Shown: one piece after another, positions 31,965 to 39,741 of the stretch
Layout: the number at the start of each line of letters is the position of its first letter
Position numbering within the stretch: position 1 is the first letter of the stretch
Source of the DNA: Alistipes sp.
GTDB taxonomy: Bacteria > Bacteroidota > Bacteroidia > Bacteroidales > Rikenellaceae
DNA length: 39,800 bases
Assembly: GCA_017517705.1 (NCBI GenBank)
Contig: JAFWYM010000001.1
Location: 1-39,800, forward strand
Reading direction: 5' to 3'
The notes under the pieces: generated by a model
What the model saw: only the letters and a program-made list of their open reading frames with translations
What the model was told of the DNA's origin: nothing
The model's database searches: none
Program-made: the position numbers and the translations under genes

Positions 31965-34340
31965 ATGAAAATGAAAAAATCAGCAATACTTATACTTATC
32001 ATGCTCGCAATGCCCGTATTGGCATTTGCGCAGCGTACCCTTGTGGGCAAGGTCATAGATGCCGAGAGTGGCCAACCTCTTATTGGCGCCTCGCTCTACT
32101 GGAAGAATACAACGGCGGGAGCTACGACAACGACAGATGGCAGCTTCTCGATAAAGCGCGTGAGTGGCTTTGATACTCTCGTTGTAGACTACATAGGCTA
32201 CGACATCATCGAGTTGATGATGGACGACCGCGACAAGAACAACATAACCATCGAGCTCAAGCCCTCGGCCGTAGACATCGACGAGGTTGTTGTCGAGGGT
32301 CAGCAGCGTGGCAACTATGCCAAGACAAGCGGCATAACACGCCAGGAGCAGATCTCGTTTGCCGGACTATGTAAGATGGCATGCTGCTCGTTGGCCGAGT
32401 CGTTCGAGAACTCGGCATCCGTAACCGTAGGTTATAGCGATGCTATCTCTGGAGCACGACAGATCAAGATGCTCGGCTTGGCCGGTACATACACACAGAT
32501 ACTCGACGAGAACCGCCCCATAATGCAGGGTGCAGGTGCCGCATACGGCCTCAGCTACACGCCCGGCATGTGGCTTAACTCGATACAGGTGTCTAAGGGT
32601 GTGGCATCCGTGACAGCAGGTCACGAGGCCATAACAGGCCAGATCAACCTCGAGCACCGCAAGCCCACGGACGACGAGCGCTTCTTCCTAAACCTCTACT
32701 TCGACTCGGAGCTACGCCCCGAGATCAACGTATCGTCGGCAATACCTCTGACGAAGGATAAGAGCCTCTCGACCGTAATCATGGCGCACGGCTCGTTGGA
32801 TACAGCTACGCACGATATGAATAAGGATGGCTTCGTGGATATGCCCAAGGCCAACCAGATAAACGTTGCAAATAAGTGGCTATGGCAGAATGCCGGTGGC
32901 GTGCAGCTGCGTTGGGGCTGGAAGGTGGTCAACGAGAATCGCCTTGGCGGTGCCTTGGGATACAAGAAGGATCTCTACGACGAGATGATGTCTGACCCGC
33001 TGAACACACCCTACGGCTCGAAGATTCACAATCGTAACATCAACGCCTATGCCAAGCTCGGCATCCCCGTAGGCTACGAGCGTACCTTCACGGGCGACCC
33101 CGCAGATGCCGTGCAGAACAATGTGGCTATGATTCTCGACTACGACAACTACCTCACAGACTCATATTTCGGAGTGAACACCGTCGACGTGGTGGAGAAT
33201 GCCTTTCGCTTCAACGCGACATACGCCCACTACTTCACACAGCGCTCATCGCTCAACGCCGGCGTATCGGCCTACGCACGCATGATGGATAACAACTACC
33301 TCCAGCAGAGTGTCACCGAGGCGGGCACCATCGTTGAGAAGTGGCCCTTTGCCGGCAAGTCGATGCTCATAGAGCCGGGCATCTTTGCCGAGTATACATA
33401 CAATATCGAGGAGAAGTTCTCGCTCGTGGTAGGTCTCCGTGGCGACTACTCGATGGTCGATGGCGACTACTACTACGATGGCGAGGAGCGCAACAAGGTG
33501 CTTATCACCCCACGCTCACATATACGCTGGAGCATAACGCCACGCACGACACTCCGCGCCTCAGCAGGTATGGGCTACCGTCGTCAGAATCTCGTCACCG
33601 ACAATATATGGATGATGACCACGTCGCGCGACATCAAGTTTGCGAATCTTAACGACGACATGGAGGCCGCAGCGACCTTCGGTGGCAGCCTCTCGCAGAC
33701 CTTCCGCCTTGCGGGTGACGACCAGACGACAATAAGCTTCGACTACTTCCGCACGCAGTTCTTCAACACCATGGTCTTCGACCAGGAGACTGCCGACAAT
33801 ACCATACTTATATACAACAGCAAGGGCAAGTCGTTCACGGATAACTACCAGATAGATTTCAACTGGACCCCCTTCCGTGGCTTCGACCTCTTCGCCACAT
33901 TCCGCTATACGAATGCCAAGATGACCGTCGAGCGCGACGGCAAGGATGTTCTCGTGGAGCGTCCCCTAACCTCACGATATAAGGGTCTTATCAACATACA
34001 GTATGCCGTGAGCCGCTGGGTATTCGATGTCACAGCACAACTTAATGGCCCCGTGCGCCTTCCCGAGCTTCAGGGCGATATGGTTGCTGCGGTGGAGAAT
34101 CCCAACCTCTCACCCGTATATCCTATGTTCTTTGCACAGGTGAGCTACAAGATAAGCAACCTCACGCTATACCTCGGCTGCGAGAATATAGCAAACTACG
34201 TACAGGGACATAACGGCCACGGTCAGGCTCCCATCCTCGGCTCGGATGCACCATACGCCGAGGGCTTTAACTCGTCGGCCGTATGGGGTCCGCTTATGGG
34301 TCGTAAGTTCTACATAGGCCTTCGACTAAACCTCTACTAA
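31965..34340 (+). CDS. TonB-dependent receptor, probable metal/metallophore uptake
   Basis: Outer-membrane TonB-dependent receptor, 791 residues with signal peptide (cleavage near AFAQ, residue 23). Residues about 25-100 form the CarboxypepD_reg-like beta-sandwich (LVGKVIDAESGQPLIGAS). The plug (about 105-235) contains IDEVVV as TonB-box region, a Cys cluster CKMACC (Cys136, Cys140, Cys141) and ITGQINLEHRKP. The remainder is a beta-barrel ending RKFYIGLRLNLY with a terminal aromatic. There is no SusD partner, which argues against glycan import. Flanked by a His/Cys-rich exported protein and an exported HMA protein, it most likely handles a transition metal such as copper. Confidence 0.88.
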   Translation: MKMKKSAILILIMLAMPVLAFAQRTLVGKVIDAESGQPLIGASLYWKNTTAGATTTTDGSFSIKRVSGFDTLVVDYIGYDIIELMMDDRDKNNITIELKPSAVDIDEVVVEGQQRGNYAKTSGITRQEQISFAGLCKMACCSLAESFENSASVTVGYSDAISGARQIKMLGLAGTYTQILDENRPIMQGAGAAYGLSYTPGMWLNSIQVSKGVASVTAGHEAITGQINLEHRKPTDDERFFLNLYFDSELRPEINVSSAIPLTKDKSLSTVIMAHGSLDTATHDMNKDGFVDMPKANQINVANKWLWQNAGGVQLRWGWKVVNENRLGGALGYKKDLYDEMMSDPLNTPYGSKIHNRNINAYAKLGIPVGYERTFTGDPADAVQNNVAMILDYDNYLTDSYFGVNTVDVVENAFRFNATYAHYFTQRSSLNAGVSAYARMMDNNYLQQSVTEAGTIVEKWPFAGKSMLIEPGIFAEYTYNIEEKFSLVVGLRGDYSMVDGDYYYDGEERNKVLITPRSHIRWSITPRTTLRASAGMGYRRQNLVTDNIWMMTTSRDIKFANLNDDMEAAATFGGSLSQTFRLAGDDQTTISFDYFRTQFFNTMVFDQETADNTILIYNSKGKSFTDNYQIDFNWTPFRGFDLFATFRYTNAKMTVERDGKDVLVERPLTSRYKGLINIQYAVSRWVFDVTAQLNGPVRLPELQGDMVAAVENPNLSPVYPMFFAQVSYKISNLTLYLGCENIANYVQGHNGHGQAPILGSDAPYAEGFNSSAVWGPLMGRKFYIGLRLNLY

Positions 34341-34387
34341 ACAATAAACCTCGGAATTACAACGTTAACAACTAAAACTATAGAACT

Positions 34388-34687
34388 ATGAAGAAGATTC
34401 TTTTTATGTGCTTCATTGCACTCTTCAGCTTTGGTGTGGCTAACGCCCAGGAGCCTAAGAAGGCAGAGAAGAAGACCGTGACAACGGAGTTTGTCACCGA
34501 TATCGACTGCGCCGGCTGCGCAAAGAAGGTTACGAATACCATCCCCTACGAGAAGGGTGTCAAGGATGTTCAGGTGGATGTCCCCACAAAGATTGTTACC
34601 GTAACCTACGACCCAGCAAAGACCAACGATGAGACCCTTGTTAAGGCCTTTGCCAAGATTAAGATCAAGGCCGAGGCAAAGAAATAA
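34388..34687 (+). CDS. Exported heavy-metal-associated (HMA) domain protein
   Basis: A 99-residue periplasmic protein: signal peptide 1-20 (cleaved after GVANA), a Lys/Glu linker, then a single HMA ferredoxin-like domain with the metal-binding CAGC motif (Cys41-x2-Cys44) in TDIDCAGCAKKV. The remaining strands (VQVDVPTKIVTVTYDP) and C-terminal Lys-rich helix fit CopZ/MerP-like chaperones. The protein is secreted, unlike cytoplasmic CopZ, so it probably hands metal to or from the receptor encoded 47 bases upstream. The unit ends at the terminator at 34708. Confidence 0.9.
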   Translation: MKKILFMCFIALFSFGVANAQEPKKAEKKTVTTEFVTDIDCAGCAKKVTNTIPYEKGVKDVQVDVPTKIVTVTYDPAKTNDETLVKAFAKIKIKAEAKK

Positions 34688-34707
34688 AGAGCCTCATATC
34701 CTATACC

Positions 34708-34747
34708 GGGGGTGACTAACATGTAAATTTGTCATCCCCGTTTTTTT
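34708..34747 (+). terminator. Terminator closing the metal-handling cassette
   Basis: GGGGGTGAC (34708-34716) pairs with GTCATCCCC (34731-34739) with one G-T pair; 14-base loop; then GTTTTTTT. Both stem and loop (TAA...GTAAAT...) closely match the terminator at 23106-23142. Confidence 0.88.
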
Positions 34748-34830
34748 ATATAAACAGGTGATTGATTACCTATCTGCCACTCGATATTGAGCTAATTACG
34801 ATACTCCATAGCTCTTTTTGCAACGAATAT

Positions 34831-34862
34831 TTTGAACTTTATACAAAAAGTTAATAACTTTG
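34831..34862 (+). promoter_or_regulatory. Promoter of the DUF5689 lipoprotein pair
   Basis: TTTG at 34831-34834, 20 bases, TAACTTTG at 34855-34862: full consensus; leader about 20 bases. Confidence 0.7.
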
Positions 34863-34889
34863 TTTATACATCGCCAGACAAAGTAATGT

Positions 34890-35675
34890 ATGAGAAGAGT
34901 CGTCGCCATACTATATGCTATGTTGATTGTCGGGTGCTATAATGGTGCCGAGGAGCCTGTTGTTAACCCCGTGCTGCCTATGCCCACGACAACGATTGCG
35001 CATCTCCACGACATTGTCGGTCGTGGCGGTGCGATGCTCGGCAACGATGTCGTTGTCGAGGGGAGGGTGGTATCATCGGACGAGGATGATAACTTCTACC
35101 GCACGCTTGTCGTTGAGAGTAATGGCGCGGCTATAGAGGTAATGGTGGGGCTCACAAAGCTCGCGGCACTCTATCCCGAGGGTCTCGGTGTGACCCTCAC
35201 ACTCGATAATTGTTATGCCGACTATCGCTATGGCGTGTTACAAGTGGGTCGCAAGGGCGTTGGACAATATGCCGTCGACTATCTATCCTCGCGCGAAGCA
35301 GCAGATAGGGTCATCGCACGTAGCACAGCTATCGAGGTGCCCACGCCTGAGGTCACCACTATTCACAACCTCCAAAGAGGCATGTGTGGCCGTCTGGTAA
35401 CCATCGAGGCACTACACCTCGTGGCAGCCACATCTGTTGACGAGGCCCAAGGCGAGGTGCTGGGGGATGCCCACTGGGCTGGCTATACCCTCTTTAAGGA
35501 TGAGCGTGGCGATAGCATTGCTCTATATACGCGCGACTACGCACGCTATGCCACAGAGCGTGTGCCGGAGGGGAGTGTTACCATCACAGGCATATTACAG
35601 TGGGGCAAGTACGATGGCGGTAAGGAGTGTTATCAACTAAAGATGCGCTATGCGAGGGATTGTGTTTGTCATTAG
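34890..35675 (+). CDS. DUF5689-type lipoprotein, first of pair
   Basis: A 261-residue lipoprotein with signal ending LIVGC (Cys16). Residues about 35-130 form an OB-fold-like strand set: VVVEGRVVSSDEDDNFYRTLVVES, then IEVMVG and VTLTLDNCYADYRYGVLQVG, the pattern of DUF5689 proteins of Bacteroidota. The C-terminal half (about 155-261) repeats a related OB-type layout (RLVTIEALHL, GSVTITGILQWG). Role unknown. It overlaps the next gene by 26 bases in another frame. Confidence 0.8.
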   Translation: MRRVVAILYAMLIVGCYNGAEEPVVNPVLPMPTTTIAHLHDIVGRGGAMLGNDVVVEGRVVSSDEDDNFYRTLVVESNGAAIEVMVGLTKLAALYPEGLGVTLTLDNCYADYRYGVLQVGRKGVGQYAVDYLSSREAADRVIARSTAIEVPTPEVTTIHNLQRGMCGRLVTIEALHLVAATSVDEAQGEVLGDAHWAGYTLFKDERGDSIALYTRDYARYATERVPEGSVTITGILQWGKYDGGKECYQLKMRYARDCVCH

Positions 35676-36396
35676 CCTCTGGCTACTTGTAGCCTGCAGC
35701 AACGATATTGAGCCTACACGTGGTGGCGATGTCTCCATCGCCTACCTATGGTCTATGGCTACAGCTCAGAGTGTCGATATCAAGGATGACTATACGATAC
35801 GAGGCTATGTCGTCGCTAACGATAAGTATGACGAGATTGCGTCGTCGTTTGTTGTTGCGGATGCCACGGCAGGCATCGTCGTAGAGGTCGACTCACGCGA
35901 TGTGAACAGCTTGATACCCCTCTTCTCCGAGGTGGCAATACGCTGCTCGGGACTAAGCATGAGCCGCTATGGCCGGAGGATTGTGCTCGGCATAAATGGC
36001 GATGGCGACTACATGGTATCGCGCATCCCCGAGACAGAGATATATAACCGCATCACCGTGGATAGCACGACGTATCACGACGTCGAACCCCTGCGCCGTC
36101 GCGCGGGTGAGATTACGGAGAACGACATGCTCCGCTATGTGCGCATCGACGACGTTAGGGCTATTGATTGCGGAGCACTGTGGACCGACATGGATACGCT
36201 TACAGGACAAAGGCTCACTACCGTGCGCCACTTCACCGATGGGGAGGATACTCTCAGCGTTGTCACCGACGGCCAGTGCTACTACGCCGACCATCCGCTC
36301 CCCACAGGCCACGTCACCCTCGCAGGCATCATCGACTGGCACGACGGAGCCATCGCCCTACGCATCACAAACCGAGGGATAATATTACAGAAGTAA
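35650..36396 (+). CDS. DUF5689-type lipoprotein, second of pair
   Basis: A 248-residue lipoprotein with signal ending LLVAC (Cys16). The architecture repeats that of the preceding gene: DDYTIRGYVVANDKYDEIASSFVVAD, IVVEVD, VAIRCSGLSMSRYGRRIVLGI, then a second half with MLRYVRIDDVRAIDC and GHVTLAGIIDWHDGAIALRI. The overlapping gene order and shared fold suggest duplication and divergence, with the products perhaps forming a complex. No terminator is seen in the 66 bases before the convergent AraC gene. Confidence 0.8.
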   Translation: MRGIVFVISLWLLVACSNDIEPTRGGDVSIAYLWSMATAQSVDIKDDYTIRGYVVANDKYDEIASSFVVADATAGIVVEVDSRDVNSLIPLFSEVAIRCSGLSMSRYGRRIVLGINGDGDYMVSRIPETEIYNRITVDSTTYHDVEPLRRRAGEITENDMLRYVRIDDVRAIDCGALWTDMDTLTGQRLTTVRHFTDGEDTLSVVTDGQCYYADHPLPTGHVTLAGIIDWHDGAIALRITNRGIILQK

Positions 36397-36462
36397 AGAT
36401 ACTCGGTAAAAGGTAGTAGAACGTCATACGCATGAAGTAGACTCCATTGACGGCACTTTTTG

Positions 36463-37059
36463 TTATAGCTCGATGGTGATGTCACCACCGCTTCCGGAAG
36501 CGGTGCTTGCTGCATCGCGTAGGCGCATGGGGGTGATGCTATAGCGACGTCGAAACTGAGCAATGAAGTGTGAGGTATTCGGAAAACCACATATCGCCGC
36601 AATAAGAGATATGCTCACGGTGGTGGTGAGAATAAGCGTATACGCTATTTTGAGCCGCTGCGCAAGAAACCACCTATGTGGCGAGGTACTATAACGCGCG
36701 CGGAAACGCCGCTTGAAGGTCGAGACCGAGAGACAGCAGGACGCGGCTATGTCGTCTAACGACACATTCTTCAGGAGGCTTGACGCTATGGCACGCTGAA
36801 AACGCTGCTCCTCACGCAATAATGACTGCATCGAGGGCGACACCCAAATATCTACCATAATATCTCCATCAGCAGTAGCGCCACCATCAGTAACATTGTC
36901 GCTCGCCTCAGACTCTATGGACACATCATGACCACCACTATCGTCACTCCTTAGCGTGATACGCACAGATAATGGCTCGTAACCGCCTATAGTACCGCAT
37001 ACCAAACGAATACGATAACAACAACTCGTGTCACTCTTCTCTATCATCGCAATCTTCAT
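36463..37059 (-). CDS. Small AraC/XylS-type transcriptional regulator, second copy
   Basis: A 198-residue regulator. The C-terminal AraC domain (about 95-182) has SLDDIAASCCLSVSTFKRRF as first HTH and NTSHFIAQFRRRYSITPM as second. The HTH region shares blocks such as SVSTFKRRFRxRY-xxSPHRW and SHFIA with the regulator at 26853-27482, while the short N-terminal half (about 1-88) differs, containing a Ser/Asp/Thr-rich segment. It is the last gene before the repeat array and faces away from it. Its target is unknown; the DUF5689 pair is the nearest candidate. Confidence 0.86.
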   Translation of the reverse strand: MKIAMIEKSDTSCCYRIRLVCGTIGGYEPLSVRITLRSDDSGGHDVSIESEASDNVTDGGATADGDIMVDIWVSPSMQSLLREEQRFQRAIASSLLKNVSLDDIAASCCLSVSTFKRRFRARYSTSPHRWFLAQRLKIAYTLILTTTVSISLIAAICGFPNTSHFIAQFRRRYSITPMRLRDAASTASGSGGDITIEL

Positions 37060-37076
37060 TTATAAATCCTACAATA

Positions 37077-37107
37077 CAAATATAATAAAAATATACTATA
37101 TAGCAAT
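37077..37107 (-). promoter_or_regulatory. Promoter of the second AraC regulator gene
   Basis: Minus-strand TATATTTG (37084-37077) with ATTG (37107-37104) 19 bases upstream. Confidence 0.55.
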
Positions 37108-37469
37108 ATTTTTTATATATAAATATGCAGATTGAACTATTTTGGATATAAATTGAGAGGATTGGAACATCAACAGCGCACGACAGCGACAGGATAACGC
37201 GACTATTGGGCACTATGTCATCCTGAGCAGAGCGAAGGATCTCTGGCAGCGACAGCCACACCTCGGTCGTCTCTTCGTCTCTTTTGTCTCTATCTGTCGC
37301 TATTGGGGAGTAGCCAAGCTCCCCATAACTAATAGCGCAGTCATGGGGAGCCTAGGGAGCCAGGGTAGATTGGGTAGGCTGGGTAGGCTGGGTAAAGCGC
37401 AATCGGATGGCTACACACGCTACACATACTACCCATATTACCCATATTACACTTACCCCCCCCTACAGT

Positions 37470-37655
37470 CAGATGCTTCGGCTTCGCTCAGCATGACAAT
37501 CGCGCCATGCCATCGTCACTCACCCTTACACTACACACCGCCCCACGCTCTTGCGGGTATATAAAAGTATACCCGCAGCCACTCCCCACGACGCCCCACC
37601 CTCATCCGCAAGCCACCCCTCATATCTCGGGTATTATTTTTAATACCCGCGTTGC
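37470..37655. repeat. Duplicated block, copy 1 (B plus two palindromes)
   Basis: A fixed series: B arm, CCATCGTCACTC-like spacer, CACGCTCTTGCGGGTATA palindrome, AGCCACTCCCCACGACGCCC spacer, CATCCGCAAGCC, then a GGGTATTA palindrome. It recurs twice more with few changes. Confidence 0.8.
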
Positions 37656-38047
37656 TTTTTTGCTGACCTCGCTCCTCCAGATGCTTCGGCTACGCTCAGC
37701 ATGACAAATCCGCGCCCCGTCTCGTCACTTTTCCTTACCCCCCAACCGCATTACGGGTATTATTTTTAATACCCGTGATGTTTTTATGTTACCGATCGCT
37801 CTCTCAGATGCTTCGGCTGCGCTCAGCACGACAAATCTGCGCCCCGTCCTCGTCTCTCGCCATTCACCCCACAACGCCACTCCGAATTACGGGTATTAAA
37901 AATAATACCCGTGATGTTTTTTGGTGGAGGTATGGTGTGGTTGATGAGTTACTATGATACTCAATGAGTTACCGCAGAGTACAATGTCATCCTGAGCGGA
38001 GCGAAGGATCTCTATAAGTGGTACTGAGACGATAACGAACATGCGGG

Positions 38048-38234
38048 CAGATGCTTCAGCTTCGCTCAGCATGACAAATCTGCGCCCCGTCATCATCTCT
38101 CGCCCTTACACTGCACACCACCCCACGCTCTTGCGGGTATATAAAAGTATACCCGCAGCCACTCCCCACGACGCCCCCCCTCATCCGCAAGCCGCCACTC
38201 ATATCACGGGTATTATATTTAATACCCGTGATGT
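38048..38234. repeat. Duplicated block, copy 2
   Basis: Same element order and spacer sequence as 37470-37655; the second palindrome has a TATA-type loop change. Confidence 0.8.
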
Positions 38235-38927
38235 TTAGGAGAAGGGCTTTTCTGGGGGCTATAGGTCTCAAAGAGTTCCTATAGTGCACGATGTCATCCT
38301 GAGCGGAGTGAAGGATCTCTAAAAGTCGTACTGAGACGATAACGACCTTGCGGGCAGATGCTTCGACTGCGCTCAGCATGACAACCACACCACGCTCTCA
38401 GCCGTATTACGGGTATTATTTTTAATACCCGTGATGTATTTTGGTTACCGATCGCTCTCTCAGATGCTTCGACCGCGCTCAGCATGATAACCGCGGGATG
38501 CCCTCGTCACTTTCCCTTACCTCCCCCCAACCGCATTACGGGTATTATTTTTAATACCCGTGATGTTTAGGAGGCTATATTTTTCTATTGGGCACGATGT
38601 CACCCTGAGCGGAGCGTAAGCGTAGTCGAAGGATCCGGTAATTTAAGATGAAAAACACGCAATACCCATATTACACTACTCCCAATAGTCAGATACTTCG
38701 ACTGCGCTCAGCATGACAACCACACCACGCTCCCAGCCGTATTGCGGGTATTATTTTTAATACCCGTAATGTTTAGGAGGAGGGCCTTTTCCGGGGGGGG
38801 CTATGGGTCTCAAAGAGTTCCTATAGTGCACGATGTCATCCTGAGCGAAGCGTAAGCGAAGACAAAGGATCCGGTGATTAAAGATGAAAAAAAACACACT
38901 ACCCATATTACACTTACTCCAAACAGC

Positions 38928-39114
38928 CAGATGCTTCGACTACGCTCAGCATGACAAATCCGCTCCCCGTCCTCGTCACTCGCCCTTCACCCCACAACGC
39001 CGCACGCTCTTGCGGGTATATAAAAGTATACCCGCAGCCACTCCCCACGACGCCCCCCCCCTATCCGCAAGCCGCCCCTCATATCACGGGTATTATTTTT
39101 AATTCCCGTGATGT
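38928..39114. repeat. Duplicated block, copy 3
   Basis: Same element order as the other two copies; the second palindrome carries one mismatch (AATTCCCGT), so the stem is slightly damaged. Confidence 0.8.
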
Positions 39115-39700
39115 TTTTTTGTTACCGATCACTCTCTCAGATGCTTCGGCTGCGCTCAGCATAACAAATCCGCGCCCCGTCCTCGTCACTCGCCCTCCCC
39201 CCCCCAACCGCATTACGGGTATTATTTTTAATACCCGTGATGTTTTTTGTTACCGATGGCTCTCTCAGATGCTTCGGCTGCGCTCAGCATAACAAATCGG
39301 CGATTACCCCGCCCACCGCAATACCCCCCTCCACAATGCGGGTATTATTTTTAATACCCGTGATGTTTTTTGGGGGAGGTATGGTGTGGTTGATGAGTTA
39401 CATTGAGTTTCAATTAGTTACCGCAGAATACTATGTCATCCTGAGCGGAGCGCAAGCGTAGTCGAAGAATCCGGTAATTAGAGATGAAAAAGAGGCGCAA
39501 TACCCATATTACACTTACTCCCCACGGGCAGATGCTTCGACTGCGCTCAGCATGACAACGCGATTACCACTCACACCTCAGTACCCCCCCCACCGAATTA
39601 CGGGTATTAAAAATAATACCCATGATATATAGAGAGGGGGTATGGGAGGATACTGATGACAACGATGGTGAGTCTTGTGCGATAGATGGGGTGCTATAAG

Positions 39701-39737
39701 CAAAAAGAAAAGGAGCAAACCATTATGGCTTGCTCCT
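39701..39737 (-). terminator. Terminator of the rRNA operon
   Basis: On the minus strand AGGAGCAAGCCA pairs with TGGTTTGCTCCT (39737-39711, one mismatch), followed by TTTTCTTTTTG (39710-39700). It lies directly after the 5S rRNA 3' end. Confidence 0.87.
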
Positions 39738-39741
39738 TGAA

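Larger units (their letters stand above)
37215..39558. repeat. Complementary arms C (6 copies) and B (11 copies)
   Basis: C copies: 37215, 37984, 38291, 38597, 38833, 39433; the last three contain an extra GTAAGCGTAG-like insert. B copies: 37470, 37678, 37805, 38048, 38355, 38461, 38690, 38928, 39138, 39266, 39529. Because B is near the reverse complement of C, each C-B pair can fold into a long imperfect hairpin: 37984-38077, 38291-38384, 38597-38719, 38833-38957 and 39433-39558. Confidence 0.85.
37215..39623. repeat. Composite palindromic repeat array (no genes)
   Basis: About 2.4 kb built from four recurring elements. A: palindromes of the form A/GCGGGTATTA-N4-TAATACCCGT. B: an arm of about 30 bases (CAGATGCTTCGGCTGCGCTC then AGCATGACAA). 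C: the roughly complementary arm (ATGTCATCCTGAGCGGAGCG then AAGGATCTCT). D: TACCCATATTACACTTACTC between C and B. The usual order is C, spacer (sometimes with D), B, A. Longer spacers are also duplicated: 37923-37983 resembles 39370-39432, and 38232-38290 resembles 38770-38832. Short frames read through the array (e.g. 37343-37564) only translate repeats. 37060-37214 is AT-rich then repeat-like; 39624-39700 shows nothing I can name. Confidence 0.9.
37553..39623 (+). repeat. Fourteen copies of palindrome A
   Basis: Copies begin at 37553, 37628, 37753, 37889, 38133, 38206, 38409, 38538, 38744, 39012, 39086, 39215, 39338 and 39600, each about 22-24 bases. Three (37553, 38133, 39012) are a variant, GCGGGTATA-N6-TATACCCGC; the others have TTTT or AAAA-type loops. 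Most are followed on the plus strand by GATGTTT(TTT), so they resemble plus-strand terminators; the three GTATA variants are followed by AGCCACTCC instead. Confidence 0.88.

Noticed and set aside
31811-32173. A 120-codon frame overlapping the start of the TonB receptor
   Set aside because: It is out of frame with both flanking genes, runs through the receptor's signal and first domain, and looks like an Arg-rich shadow.
37343-39461. Short reading frames in the repeat array, several containing QMLRLRSA or DASASLSMT-like peptides
   Set aside because: The shared peptides are just translations of element B; there are no start signals, no conserved whole protein, and frames end at random.
37215-39623. 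CRISPR-like regular repeats
   Set aside because: Repeat spacing is irregular, repeats are palindromes of several types, the spacers are themselves duplicated, and no cas gene is present.
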